Positions 40,982 through 51,000 of a stretch of 60,048 nucleotides of DNA are shown here, in pieces. The stretch is from JACQCF01 sp043742785. Its GTDB lineage: Bacteria > Omnitrophota > Gorgyraeia > Zapsychrales > Fredricksoniimonadaceae. The notes below the pieces were generated by a model. It had not been told where the DNA came from. It ran no database searches and was given only the letters and a program-made list of their open reading frames with translations. Location: NCBI GenBank assembly GCA_043742785.1, contig JAYTXU010000019.1, forward strand, positions 1 to 60,048. The letters are read 5' to 3'. A program made the position numbers and the translations under genes. Numbering within the stretch: position 1 is the stretch's first letter; each line of letters opens with the position of its first letter.

Positions 40982-42271
40982 ATGAACAAACTTACTTTAT
41001 CTAATAATTTCTCACAAACCATCTGTGTAGCCTGTATTCAAAAAGAACAGAAAAATGTCCACCTGTGGCTTAAAACTTATGAGGAAAACTATACCCCCAT
41101 TTACAGCTCGGTAGATATTCGTGATGCAGGCTTTAAAATTGCCGTCGTTGATACAAACCTTTTCCCTGCCGGCTTTAATAATTTATGCGAACACGGGTTT
41201 AAAGATGCTATCAATCTCTTTAAAAATGCCATCAACAAAAGAGTTCCTGGTGCCAAAAAAATTCTTATTACCGCTGAAGAACACACACGTAATACCTGGT
41301 ATCTAGAAAATATCCGTATCCTGCAAGAAATTATTCAAAAAGCAGGATTCGAAGCAACCATCGCTACTTTTTTTACTAAAGAACCTTCCTTTTGTGAACA
41401 AGCGGCCAGCGCTCTTGAATTAGAAACCGCTGCAGGTAAAACCGTTAAAATTCATTGTTTCAAAAAAATCACAGAGAAAATCCAAAATAACGAAGCCCGT
41501 TTTGATTTAATGCTCATGAATAACGATTTAATGGGAGGCATTCCTCAGGCCTTAATCGACGCTGGGATCCCTATGTTCCCCTCCATTCATGCCGGATGGC
41601 ACTCTCGTTTGAAATCAGAGCATTTTCGTCATACCAATGAACTCATGAAAGAATTTGCCCAGATGGTTGGCGTTGATCCCTGGCTATTTTCCTGTCTTTA
41701 TCGAAGCGTTGATGAAATAGACATAAATAAAGAAGACGATCGACAAAGACTTTACACCCATGCCAAAGATCTATTTAACGAAATTCAAGCCAAATATACT
41801 CAATACAGTATCGAAGACAAACCTTTTATTTTTATCAAAGCTAACAGCGGCACCTATGGCTTAGGCGTTATCCCCCTTGAGAACCCTGAACAAATCTTGG
41901 AATTAAACAGCCGTAAACGCAAAGATCTCTCAAGGGACAAAGCTGCCCAAGAAGTCACCAGCTTCTTACTTCAAGAAGGAGTTCCAACCATTCACCGTAT
42001 TGAAGAAAATCCTTCAGAAGTTTGTATTTATCAAATTGATAATAATTTTGTGGGTGGATTTTATCGATTCCATACTGGAAAAAGTTCTAGGGAAAACCTC
42101 AACTCCCCTGGCGGCATGACCTTCCAAAAGATGTGTCCTCATTTGGACAAATACGGCAAGGACTGCGGCGTTGAACACAATTTAAACGTTTTTGATATTT
42201 ACCGCATTCTAGCGCGCGTTGCTGGCGTTGCTGCAACCCGCGAAATCAAAGACCTGGAGAAAAAGAAATGA
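40982..42271 (+). CDS. gshA: Glutamate-cysteine ligase, ferro-oxidans type
   Basis: The 429-residue enzyme performs the first step of glutathione synthesis. Motifs such as SVDIRDAGFKIAVVDTNLFPAGFNNL, FPSIHAGWHSRLKSEHF, FIKANSGTYGLGV and NSPGGMTFQKM fit the Acidithiobacillus-type glutamate-cysteine ligase rather than the enterobacterial or plant-like GshA. It overlaps gshB by 4 nt. The assignment is supported by the adjacent gshB and glutaredoxins. A leaderless promoter precedes it. Confidence 0.9.
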   Translation: MNKLTLSNNFSQTICVACIQKEQKNVHLWLKTYEENYTPIYSSVDIRDAGFKIAVVDTNLFPAGFNNLCEHGFKDAINLFKNAINKRVPGAKKILITAEEHTRNTWYLENIRILQEIIQKAGFEATIATFFTKEPSFCEQAASALELETAAGKTVKIHCFKKITEKIQNNEARFDLMLMNNDLMGGIPQALIDAGIPMFPSIHAGWHSRLKSEHFRHTNELMKEFAQMVGVDPWLFSCLYRSVDEIDINKEDDRQRLYTHAKDLFNEIQAKYTQYSIEDKPFIFIKANSGTYGLGVIPLENPEQILELNSRKRKDLSRDKAAQEVTSFLLQEGVPTIHRIEENPSEVCIYQIDNNFVGGFYRFHTGKSSRENLNSPGGMTFQKMCPHLDKYGKDCGVEHNLNVFDIYRILARVAGVAATREIKDLEKKK

Positions 42272-43203
42272 AATTCTTGTTTTTAATGGACCATCTTGAA
42301 ACAATTAAGATGGAAAAAGACACCACCTTCATTTTTATGCTGGAATCTTTTAAACGAGGACACGAAATCTATTACGTCCCTAAAGACGGCCTTAGCTTAA
42401 TTGATGGAAAAATCTTTTTTAATGCCACCAAGGTTTCCCCTCAATCTATTATTCATGAACCATTTCTAATTGGACAACGAACACAGCTTTCACAAAAAGA
42501 CGTCCATGCTATTTTTGTCCGTCCTGACCCTCCTTTTGATGCACAATATTTAATGAATACCTGGATTCTAGATCATCTGCCTAAAAAGATTGCTGTGATT
42601 AATAGTCCGTCTGGAATTCGCACCGTTAATGAAAAAGTTTGGGCTGCCCAATTTACAGATATCACTCCTGCCACCATCATTTCCAGTAATCAGCAAGATT
42701 TGTCAGATTTTATTGCTAAACATAAAAATGTGATCGCCAAACCAACGAATGCCTTTGGGGGGCAGTCCGTCTTTCATATTGAAAATGGACACACCAATAC
42801 CAATGTCATCCTAGAAACATTAAGCCAAGGATACGATCAGGCGATCATTCTACAGAAATATATTCCAGATGCTAAAAATGGTGATAAAAGGATACTGCTG
42901 CTTAATGGAGAAATTTTAGGAGCCGTGCTTCGCGTGCATGGAAAGGGCGAACATCGTAATAATTTTTATGCCGGCGGAAAAGCCATGGCTGTAACTGTTA
43001 ATAAACGCGACAAAGAGATTGTCAACATTCTTAAACCCCACTTACAGAAACTCGGGCTTTATTTTGTTGGTATTGATATTTTGGGCGACTACTTGATAGA
43101 GGTGAATGTGACCTCCCCTACCTGTCTGCAGGAAATGAATAAGCTTTACAAGAAATCATTAGAAGAAAAAGTCATTGATTTTGTAGAAAAATTGGTAAAA
43201 TAA
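42268..43203 (+). CDS. gshB: Glutathione synthetase
   Basis: The 311-residue ATP-grasp enzyme adds glycine to gamma-glutamylcysteine. FLMDHLETIKMEKDTTF at the N terminus, VRPDPPFD, NSPSGIRTVNEKVWAAQF, the ATP-grasp GGQSVF, DKRILLLNGE and the C-terminal NVTSPTCLQEM are typical of proteobacterial GshB. It overlaps gshA by 4 nt. The two genes give a complete glutathione pathway, which is uncommon outside Proteobacteria and Cyanobacteria. Confidence 0.96.
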   Translation: MKFLFLMDHLETIKMEKDTTFIFMLESFKRGHEIYYVPKDGLSLIDGKIFFNATKVSPQSIIHEPFLIGQRTQLSQKDVHAIFVRPDPPFDAQYLMNTWILDHLPKKIAVINSPSGIRTVNEKVWAAQFTDITPATIISSNQQDLSDFIAKHKNVIAKPTNAFGGQSVFHIENGHTNTNVILETLSQGYDQAIILQKYIPDAKNGDKRILLLNGEILGAVLRVHGKGEHRNNFYAGGKAMAVTVNKRDKEIVNILKPHLQKLGLYFVGIDILGDYLIEVNVTSPTCLQEMNKLYKKSLEEKVIDFVEKLVK

Positions 43204-43210
43204 CTCCTCT

Positions 43211-43450
43211 ATGAACACTCCTACACTTTATCACTTTGCCGGATGTCCTTATTGTCAACGCGTGCGAGATTATCTTGCCAAAGAAAATATCAGCATTCCT
43301 TTGAAAGATACTCACCAAAATCCAGCTTACAAAGAAGAGCTTTTCAAGATTGGCGGAAAAACTCAAGTTCCCTGCCTTGTGATCGACGGCAAACCTCTTT
43401 ATGAATCCTTAAACATTATTGAATGGTTTAAGAAGAACTACAAGAAATGA
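43211..43450 (+). CDS. Dithiol glutaredoxin
   Basis: The 79-residue thioredoxin-fold protein has the active site CPYC (residues 12-15), the cis-Pro segment TQVPCLVIDG and ESLNIIEWF at the C terminus. It uses glutathione as electron donor. It is 7 nt after gshB and overlaps the next BolA-like gene by 4 nt. Confidence 0.95.
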   Translation: MNTPTLYHFAGCPYCQRVRDYLAKENISIPLKDTHQNPAYKEELFKIGGKTQVPCLVIDGKPLYESLNIIEWFKKNYKK

Positions 43451-43704
43451 CATTAAACGAAATTAAAAAACTCATCGAAGAAAAGGTTCCCAACTCAACA
43501 GCCTATGTGTTGGATCCTATGAATGATGAGCAGCATCTGCAGGCTTTTGTAGTCTCTTCTTCGTTTGAAGGCTTGCCTGTTTTCAAACAACAACAACTAG
43601 TAATGTCTGCACTTAAAGATATTTTTTCTGTCGTGCACGCATTAGGTTTAAAAACATTTACACCCACGAAATGGGATGAAAACAAATCACAATACGGATA
43701 TTAA
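43447..43704 (+). CDS. BolA-like protein, IbaG type
   Basis: This 85-residue BolA-fold protein has FKQQQLVMSAL where classical BolA has the RHR helix, and ends HALGLKTFTPTKW, which matches IbaG/YrbA rather than BolA itself. It probably pairs with the CGFS glutaredoxin encoded just downstream in [2Fe-2S] trafficking. Two different BolA-type proteins thus flank the glutathione genes. Confidence 0.88.
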   Translation: MTLNEIKKLIEEKVPNSTAYVLDPMNDEQHLQAFVVSSSFEGLPVFKQQQLVMSALKDIFSVVHALGLKTFTPTKWDENKSQYGY

Positions 43705-43717
43705 TAGGAGGAAATAC

Positions 43718-44029
43718 ATGTTATCAGAAAACTTAAAACAACAAATTGAAGGTGATATCAAGAATAACAAAGTTGTTATTTATATGAAGGGTACTGCCGA
43801 TGCTCCTATGTGTGGTTTTTCTGCTAAATCCGTACAAATTTTACAATCCTATCAAGTACCCATCAAAGACCACAATGTACTAGCCTCTGAAGAACTTCGC
43901 CAAGGTATTAAAGAATTCACCAATTGGCCAACTGTTCCACAAATTTTTATCAACGGTGAGTTTGTTGGAGGATGCGACATCATTACAGAAATGCATGAAA
44001 ACGGTGAATTAGCCCAAATGCTCAAGTAG
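43718..44029 (+). CDS. grxD: Monothiol CGFS glutaredoxin (Grx4/GrxD)
   Basis: 104 residues. MKGTADAPMCGFSAKSVQIL holds the CGFS site; WPTVPQIFINGEFVGGCDI is the glutathione-binding part. I start at the ATG at 43718, with AGGAGG 7 nt upstream; an earlier in-frame ATG inside the preceding gene is not needed. With BolA/IbaG partners and glutathione it forms [2Fe-2S] carriers. Its 3' end overlaps the convergent mrp gene by 21 bp. Confidence 0.96.
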   Translation: MLSENLKQQIEGDIKNNKVVIYMKGTADAPMCGFSAKSVQILQSYQVPIKDHNVLASEELRQGIKEFTNWPTVPQIFINGEFVGGCDIITEMHENGELAQMLK

Positions 44030-45028
44030 GCTATAGGGATAAATTCCTGAAGCATGCCCATCATTCCAATTAATTCCAACGGCATAATTACCTAACAACG
44101 TAATTTCTTTAGGGGCAATATCAAGACGGATTTTAGCAGGATTAAGAATCTTCTTTCCTGTTATTTCATTAATACATACCGCACATTGGCACGATAAACG
44201 CACCTGACGGTTTTCCAATACTATCTCTCTACCATTATTAAATTTCAAACAAATACTCTGCGCATCAAAAGTAACTTGAGGAAGAATCCTTTGATCCTTA
44301 TTTTGTTCTTCAAGCTCTTTTAGCAAAGCCTGCGCCGTTTGTTGCATATAAATAGCCAAATCAAGATTAGAGACTAATGGAATCTCAGACAAAGTCTTAA
44401 CGCCAAAACGTTTCTCTAGAGTTTGATTATCTCCAAAAACATAATGTTTCTTATCGCAAGAATCACAAATAAAAAAAGCCATATTTTCTACAATACCTAA
44501 AATAGGAACCTTCACCTTCTCAAACATCAAAATCCCTCTTGATACATCAACTAAAGATAGAGTCTGACGAGTTGTTACAATCACAGCCCCTGTCAAACGT
44601 ACCGACTGAGTAATTGTTAATTGCACATCCCCTGTACCTGGAGGCATATCAATAATTAAATAATCAAGATCTGCCCATTCTGTCTTAAACAAGAGTTGCT
44701 GAATATAATTAGCAAGAATGGGTCCTCGCATCACCGCTGGCGCATCACCCAACAAGAATCCAAAAGACATAAGCTTTAAACCTTCAGCTTCTACAGGAAT
44801 GGCCATCTTAAATTCATTAATATGGATATCAACAGAAGATAAATTAAAAAGTGTAGGAATCGAGGGGCCGTGGATATCCGCATCCAGAAGACCAACCTTA
44901 AAGCCCTTTTGCAGTAATGCTCGGGCTAAACCTGCAGCAATAGTGGATTTGCCGACACCTCCCTTACAGGAAGAAACAGCAATAATGTTTTTAACTTTAG
45001 ATAAACCAAAAGGATTTGGAGAACTCAT
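44009..45028 (-). CDS. Mrp/ApbC-family Fe-S carrier ATPase fused to DUF971
   Basis: About 339 residues. The deviant Walker A CKGGVGKSTIA, DADIHGPSIP, MRGPI and DMPPGTGD define Mrp/NBP35; the CxxC in CDSCDKK (about residue 210) is the Fe-S bridging site. The C-terminal 90 residues (SCQCAVCINEITGKKIL...YAVGINWNDGHASGIYP) are a DUF971 domain. The usual N-terminal MIP18/DUF59 domain is absent. I start at the ATG at 45028 because a TTGACA-N16-TAGGAT promoter ends 7 nt before it. It is convergent with the CGFS glutaredoxin, fitting an Fe-S island. Confidence 0.92.
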   Translation of the reverse strand: MSSPNPFGLSKVKNIIAVSSCKGGVGKSTIAAGLARALLQKGFKVGLLDADIHGPSIPTLFNLSSVDIHINEFKMAIPVEAEGLKLMSFGFLLGDAPAVMRGPILANYIQQLLFKTEWADLDYLIIDMPPGTGDVQLTITQSVRLTGAVIVTTRQTLSLVDVSRGILMFEKVKVPILGIVENMAFFICDSCDKKHYVFGDNQTLEKRFGVKTLSEIPLVSNLDLAIYMQQTAQALLKELEEQNKDQRILPQVTFDAQSICLKFNNGREIVLENRQVRLSCQCAVCINEITGKKILNPAKIRLDIAPKEITLLGNYAVGINWNDGHASGIYPYSLLEHLG

Positions 45029-45035
45029 AGGACGC

Positions 45036-45063
45036 ATCCTACCAGAGGACTAATCATTGTCAA
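45036..45063 (-). promoter_or_regulatory. mrp promoter, leaderless geometry
   Basis: TTGACA (45058-45063), 16 nt, TAGGAT (45036-45041) on the minus strand, then 7 nt to the ATG. No Shine-Dalgarno sequence would be included in the message. Confidence 0.75.
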
Positions 45064-45225
45064 CGAATAGCATAATCTTAAAAAACTTTCTAAATATTAT
45101 TTTATTACTTAAGTAAATTTGGATCTTGTTTAGAATACTAGTGAAACAGTAGTTTTTTTCTAAAGCCAATGGCCTGAATTTTGCACAACGAGCTAAATCA
45201 ATAACAAATCTCTTTAAGTTTTTGT
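45064..45225. other. AT-rich gap between mrp and the family 2 glycosyltransferase
   Basis: No gene or strong hairpin is seen. It holds short A/T runs and a weak GCCA...TGGC match. Transcription from the glycosyltransferase would run through it toward mrp. Confidence 0.4.
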
Positions 45226-46185
45226 TTATCTGTGACCATGTCTAAATTTCCTGAAAACAAAAAATATAACCCCTAAAACATTGCCTGTACAATTAGCCAA
45301 AGCCATAACAACTCGTCCCGGATAAGAACTAATATGTCTAGTAAATCCTACCCATTGAAAGCGTACATAAAAAACCAATGCCAACCAAAGAACAAACATG
45401 ACACATGATATATCACTAAAAATATTTTGTTGACCTATAACTCCAAATAACAAAAATATTAATCCTGCTAACAAGACATACGTTCCATAATTCAAAAAAG
45501 GGGGAGATCCCCATTTCAAACGTACAAATGTATTGTAAATTCCCCAACGAAAATATGAACGAAGAGTAGATGTAAAAGCTGAACGATGAAAATGAACCAA
45601 GGTAGCCTTTGAGGTGTAATAAATTTTAAAATTCTTTCTTAGACAACCTAGACAAAGATCAAGATCTTCAGAAAAACTTAACCTTTCATCAAAAAGATTT
45701 TCACGAATATAACTACCTCGAACTGCCATATTACAAGTGTGACTTTCTTGGACATATCCATCCCGAGAAGCAATGAAATTTGATCCCTCATTAACCATCT
45801 CCCAGTATGTCCCAGATGGAGGATCAATACTTCTTCCACTCGTAATCATTATCAGCTGCTCTAAATCAAATGGCTTTATAATTTCCTCAATCCAGCATTC
45901 GTCAGCCATACAATCAGAATCTAAAAATACGATATATTTTCCACAGCTTTGTTTAATTCCTCTATTTCTTGAATAAGCTGGACCACAATTACTTTCGTTA
46001 TAAATAAATATAAGCTTAGGGTTAATAAATCTCACTAATACTTGACGCGTATTATCCGTTGATCCATCATCCACTACTATTACTTCATAATCTCTTTCTA
46101 GAATCTGATTGAGCAGTGAATGTAAACATTGTTCAATAAATCCCTCTCTATTGTAAACAGCGATGATGACAGAAACAAGCTTCAC
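45226..46185 (-). CDS. Family 2 glycosyltransferase with C-terminal membrane segments
   Basis: In this 319-residue protein the N-terminal GT-A domain has VSVIIAVYNREGFIEQCL, VDDGSTDNT, the DXD-type FLDSDCMAD and a SEDLDLCLGC acceptor motif. Residues from about 230 hold two or three hydrophobic segments, so it is membrane-attached. It starts with GTG at 46185. It probably builds cell-surface polysaccharide or glycolipid. Divergent to a GT-C-type protein across a 252-bp gap. Confidence 0.9.
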   Translation of the reverse strand: MKLVSVIIAVYNREGFIEQCLHSLLNQILERDYEVIVVDDGSTDNTRQVLVRFINPKLIFIYNESNCGPAYSRNRGIKQSCGKYIVFLDSDCMADECWIEEIIKPFDLEQLIMITSGRSIDPPSGTYWEMVNEGSNFIASRDGYVQESHTCNMAVRGSYIRENLFDERLSFSEDLDLCLGCLRKNFKIYYTSKATLVHFHRSAFTSTLRSYFRWGIYNTFVRLKWGSPPFLNYGTYVLLAGLIFLLFGVIGQQNIFSDISCVMFVLWLALVFYVRFQWVGFTRHISSYPGRVVMALANCTGNVLGVIFFVFRKFRHGHR

Positions 46186-46437
46186 CCCTACCGCCCTCTT
46201 TAGATACTATCATTATTTAAATTTCTTAATTCATTACTTTATTTTGCTTTCAACACCAGTTTCACAAAAATTATAGCACGATTTTCTAAAAGATATTGGC
46301 AAAGCCATCTCTTTTTCTCTTTTTCAGGATAATTTTGTTTTATTTAATATAATAGATTCTTTAATATATTTCTTCTACAATAACGTTTCTTAATTTGAAT
46401 AATTATTATTACTGAATCTTTCTTCTACTCTTAAAAA
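46186..46437. other. Divergent intergenic gap
   Basis: AT-rich and without a gene. A TACTCT hexamer ends 6 nt before the ATG at 46438, recalling the metH -10, but without a clear -35. I see no repeat or stable hairpin. Confidence 0.4.
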
Positions 46438-47961
46438 ATGAAATCAATTTTTGAACCCCCTCTACTTAGCTTTTTCTTTTTTTGCATCTTACTATTTGCC
46501 GGATTCTCTGTTTTTAAAGATTACGGCGTCCATTGGGATGAATATAATAATCAATACATTGGTCATGCCTGGAGAATATACACAGCAGATGTTCTGCACA
46601 ATGGATCTATTGCTAACACTCCTGCCCCCCCCACTGAGCTTATGGACTTGCTTCACGGCCCCATTATTGAAATACCCTTAAATTATTTAAAGAATATTTT
46701 TCAATTAATCAACCTAAGAGATGTTCTTCTTTTTAGACATTATTGCTGTTTCTTGTTATTTTCTTTAGGAGTTTACTTTTTTTACTTATTATGTAATCTT
46801 TATTTTAAGAATTGGAAAATTGCGCTCTTAGGATGTTTGTTTCTCGTTTTAAGTCCAAGAATTTTCGCCCACTCATTTTATGATACTGTTGATATCCCCT
46901 TCCTTTCATTTTATGTCTTAAGTATTTATACCCTTCTCAGATGGTTGGATAAGAAAACCCTTCTCAATGCTGGTTTTCATGCCTTAGCTTGCACCATTTT
47001 AATCGACATTAGACTTATCGGAGTAATCCTCCCCTTGATATCAGTATTTTTCTATCTTTGGAATATTATTAAAACTCAAGATACTAGAAAAAAAGAAACT
47101 TTAAGTTTACAGTTATTTCTTTACACCTCTTTTTTAATCATCCTAATTATTCTTGGATGGCCGTTATTATGGCAAAACCCAATATTAAACTTCACAAATG
47201 TACTACAAACAACCTTGCACGCCAGCTTTCCTTATTCAGTCTTATATTTAGGAAATGTTTACATCGGTGACCATCTGCCTTGGCATTATGGCCCCGTATA
47301 TTTACTACTTACAACTCCTCTATTTTACAGTCTTTGTTTCTTCATTGGTTTCTTAAATTCTCTAAAACAATTAAAAAGAGATACGGTTATCCTTCTAATC
47401 TGTTTCTTTCTTCCTTTATTATTAACTCATGGCAAGCTCTATGATAGCTGGAGACATTTATTCTTTATTTATCCTATATTTTTAATATTCTCTCTTAAAG
47501 GAATATCAACCCTCTGGCATTTAAAGACCTCCTTTCGTCCAATAATAATCCTAACAACCGTTCTAACTTTAAGCCAAATTGGTATCACCATGAAAAAAAT
47601 CCATCCTTTTGAAAATGTCTATTTCAATCGATTAGCTGGAAAGAATATGCAGGAAATAAAAAATAAATTTGAATTAGATTATTGGGGGCTTTCCTATAAA
47701 CAAGCCTTAGAATTGATTCTCAAAAATGATCCCGATAAGATCATCCCCATAGCTGTAGATAACCCCCTTTCTCCTTTGATTCGAAATAATCTAAATATCC
47801 TTTCTAATGAAGATAAAAACAGATTTAAAGAGGTTTCTTTAAAAGACGCTAAATATCTTCTGACAAATTATAGGCAACACCCAGAAGAATATCCTTATCC
47901 TGAATATGGCTCAATCAAGCTTGGGAATGCAAAAATTCTAGGAATTTATCAATTAAAATAA
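46438..47961 (+). CDS. GT-C fold membrane glycosyltransferase (GT39/PMT-like)
   Basis: The 507-residue protein has about ten to eleven transmembrane segments. Near the N terminus, KDYGVHWDEYNNQYIGHA matches the Asp-containing first loop of PMT/ArnT-type lipid-phosphate-dependent transferases, and FAHSFYDTVDIPFL is the second conserved acidic loop. A soluble C-terminal part follows (ENVYFNRLAGK...DYWGLSYKQAL). It would transfer sugar from a polyprenyl-phosphate donor on the outer face of the inner membrane. The substrate is unknown. Confidence 0.8.
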   Translation: MKSIFEPPLLSFFFFCILLFAGFSVFKDYGVHWDEYNNQYIGHAWRIYTADVLHNGSIANTPAPPTELMDLLHGPIIEIPLNYLKNIFQLINLRDVLLFRHYCCFLLFSLGVYFFYLLCNLYFKNWKIALLGCLFLVLSPRIFAHSFYDTVDIPFLSFYVLSIYTLLRWLDKKTLLNAGFHALACTILIDIRLIGVILPLISVFFYLWNIIKTQDTRKKETLSLQLFLYTSFLIILIILGWPLLWQNPILNFTNVLQTTLHASFPYSVLYLGNVYIGDHLPWHYGPVYLLLTTPLFYSLCFFIGFLNSLKQLKRDTVILLICFFLPLLLTHGKLYDSWRHLFFIYPIFLIFSLKGISTLWHLKTSFRPIIILTTVLTLSQIGITMKKIHPFENVYFNRLAGKNMQEIKNKFELDYWGLSYKQALELILKNDPDKIIPIAVDNPLSPLIRNNLNILSNEDKNRFKEVSLKDAKYLLTNYRQHPEEYPYPEYGSIKLGNAKILGIYQLK

Positions 47962-47986
47962 CAACAGAATCTCACTTAAGAAATGT

Positions 47987-48015
47987 TTGACTTATCCCAT
48001 AATTTCCCTTACTCT
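47987..48015 (+). promoter_or_regulatory. metH promoter, leaderless geometry
   Basis: TTGACT (47987-47992), 17 nt, TACTCT (48010-48015), then 8 nt to the ATG. The 62-bp gap before metH is too short for a cobalamin or SAM riboswitch. Confidence 0.65.
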
Positions 48016-48023
48016 TTGACGAT

Positions 48024-51000
48024 ATGAAATATTCTTCCACCCACGATATCTTACATAAACTGATGACCCAACGTATCCTCATTTTAGACGGAGCGATGGG
48101 TACTATGATCCAAAAATATAAGCTCACCGAAAGCCAATACCGCGGTGAACGTTTTAAGAATTATCCTCTCGATATTAAAGGCAACAACGACCTTTTATCT
48201 TTAACCCAGCCGCAAATTATCGAGGATATCCACAGCGAATATTTGAAAGCTGGCGCTGATATTATTGAAACAAACACCTTCAATAGTAATCGTGTCAGCA
48301 TGGCTGATTATAAAATGGAAGATTTAGTCTACGAACTGAATCTTGCTTCCGCCCAAATTGCTAAAAAAGCAGCAGAAAAATCCTCAAAAGAAAATCCCAA
48401 CAAACCGCGTTTTGTGGCCGGTGCTATTGGCCCAACAACCCGCACAACATCTCTCTCTCCAGATGTCAATAATCCAGCGTTCCGTGCTGTTAACTTTGAT
48501 CAATTAGTAGAAGCCTACACTGAACAATTACGCGGACTGATCGATGGCGGCGTCGATCTACTTCTCATCGAAACCATCTTCGATACCTTAAACGCTAAAG
48601 CTGCTATCTATGCGATTGAAACCTATTCAGAAAAAATTGGATTAAAATTACCTTTGATCATTTCAGGAACCATCACCGATGCCAGCGGACGAACTCTCTC
48701 TGGCCAAACCACAGAAGCTTTTTGGATTTCCGTCAAACATGCCAAACCTATAGCGATTGGTCTTAATTGTGCCCTAGGCCCAAAAGACATGCGTCAATAC
48801 ATTGCTGAACTCTCCAGAATCGCCAATACCTCGATCAGCTGTTATTCCAACGCCGGACTTCCCAACGCCTTTGGGGAATATGATTTAGAGGCTAAGGAAA
48901 TGGCCGCTATCATCAAAGAATTTGCCCAAAGCGGTTTATTAAATATCCTTGGTGGCTGCTGCGGAACCACCCCAGCGCATATTCAAGCAATGGCAGATGC
49001 TATTAAAGATTTTTCTCCTCGATCAATCCCTAAACTTACACCCCAAAGCTCCTTCTCAGGATTAGAGCCGTTGATCATTCGAGATAACAGCAATTTTGTG
49101 AATGTTGGCGAACGCACCAATGTCACTGGTTCAAAACAATTCGCCCGCTTGATTATTGCAGGACAATTTGATGAAGCCTTAGTGGTCGCCCGTCAGCAAG
49201 TCGAAAACGGCGCCCAGATGATTGACATCAACATGGATGAAGCCATGCTTAATTCTTCCCAAGCTATGACCACCTTCTTAAATCTCATTGCTTCAGAACC
49301 TGATATTTCTAAAGTCCCTATTATGATCGATTCCTCCAAATGGTCAGTTATTGAAGCAGGTCTTAAATGCGTTCAAGGCAAGTCCGTCGTTAACTCCATC
49401 AGCCTTAAAGAAGGTGAAGCTTCTTTTAAAGAACAAGCTCGCAAGGTTCTTTATTATGGAGCTGCGGCCATTATCATGGCCTTTGACGAAAAAGGTCAAG
49501 CTGATACAGTGGAAAAACGTGTCAGTATCTGTAAAAGAGCTTATAAAATTTTAACCGAAGAAATCGGCTTTGCCCCTGAAGATATTATCTTTGACCCTAA
49601 CATCTTTGCCATCGCAACCGGCATCGAAGAACACAATAATTACGCTAAAGATTTCTTTGAAGCAACCCGTTTGATCAAACAAGCCTGTCCAGGATGTTTA
49701 ATTTCCGGAGGTGTTTCGAACGTCTCCTTCTCTTTTCGTGGACAAGATACTGTAAGAGAAGCCATGCACTCCTCTTTTCTATATCATGCCATCAAGGAAG
49801 GAATGACCATGGGCATCGTGAACGCCGGGATGATCACCGTCTATGACCAAATCCCTAGAAATTTTCTAGAAATCGTTGAAGATGTCATTCTCAACCGCCG
49901 TCCTGATGCAACCGAACGTTTAGTCGGCTTTGCAGAAACGGTCAAATCTAAAGGTGAAAAGGTCGAAGAAGAACTCGCTTGGCGGAAACTTCCAGTAGGA
50001 GAACGTCTCTCCTATGCCCTTGTTAAAGGAATTGTCGAATTTATTGATGCTGATACCGAAGAAGCCAGAGCAAACACCAACCGGCCGCTGGATGTCATTG
50101 AAGGCCCCTTAATGAATGGGATGAATGTAGTGGGAGATCTTTTTGGTGCTGGAAAAATGTTTTTGCCTCAGGTGGTTAAAAGTGCCCGGGTAATGAAAAA
50201 GGCTGTCGCTTATCTGACTCCTTTTATTGAAAAAGAGAAAGATCAAAAAAATACCAAGGTGGCTGGAACCGTTGTCATGGCTACCGTCAAGGGTGATGTT
50301 CATGATATTGGAAAGAATATTGTAGGAGTTGTTCTTGCCTGTAATGGATTTAAAATTATTGATCTTGGAGTCATGGTCTCCTGTCAAAAAATACTCGATG
50401 AAGCTAAACTAAATATCGCAGATATGATTGGCCTTTCTGGTTTAATTACTCCCTCCTTAGAGGAAATGGCCTATGTCGCTTCTGAAATGGAACGTCAAAA
50501 TATTTCGATTCCCCTTCTTATAGGAGGAGCAACCACTTCACCGGCGCATACAGCTGTTAAGATTGAACCTGCTTACACAAAAGCTCCTGTCATCCACAGC
50601 AAGGATGCTTCCAAAGCGGTGGGTGTTTGCCGCTCATTAATGGATCCCCAACTTAAAGAAAACTTAATTAGTAAAACCAAAGCCGATTACATTATGCTTC
50701 GTCAGGAACATTTAAGCCTGCAAACTGCTAGATCTTTTGTTCCCATTGAAAAGGCTAGACAAAAAGCTCTAATCACCGATTGGAAAGAAATAACTATCAC
50801 TAAGCCATCCTTCTTAGGTGTTAAAACATTTAAAGACTTTGATTTAAATACCATCCGTTCCTACATCGACTGGTCACCGTTTTTTAATACTTGGGAATTA
50901 AAAGGCAAATATCCTCAAATTCTCAAAGATTCCACCTATGGCGCCGAGGCTAGCCGTGTGTATAACGATGCGAATACTCTTCTCGATGAAATCATTGCTA

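Noticed and set aside
45064..45225. Short reading frame MVTDKQKLKEICY behind the glycosyltransferase
   Set aside because: Only 13 codons and overlapping the glycosyltransferase end; I found no intact gene in the window that it could be a tail of.
47962..48023. Cobalamin or SAM riboswitch before metH
   Set aside because: Only 62 bp separate metH from the preceding gene and they hold a promoter ending 8 nt from the ATG. There is no room for an aptamer.
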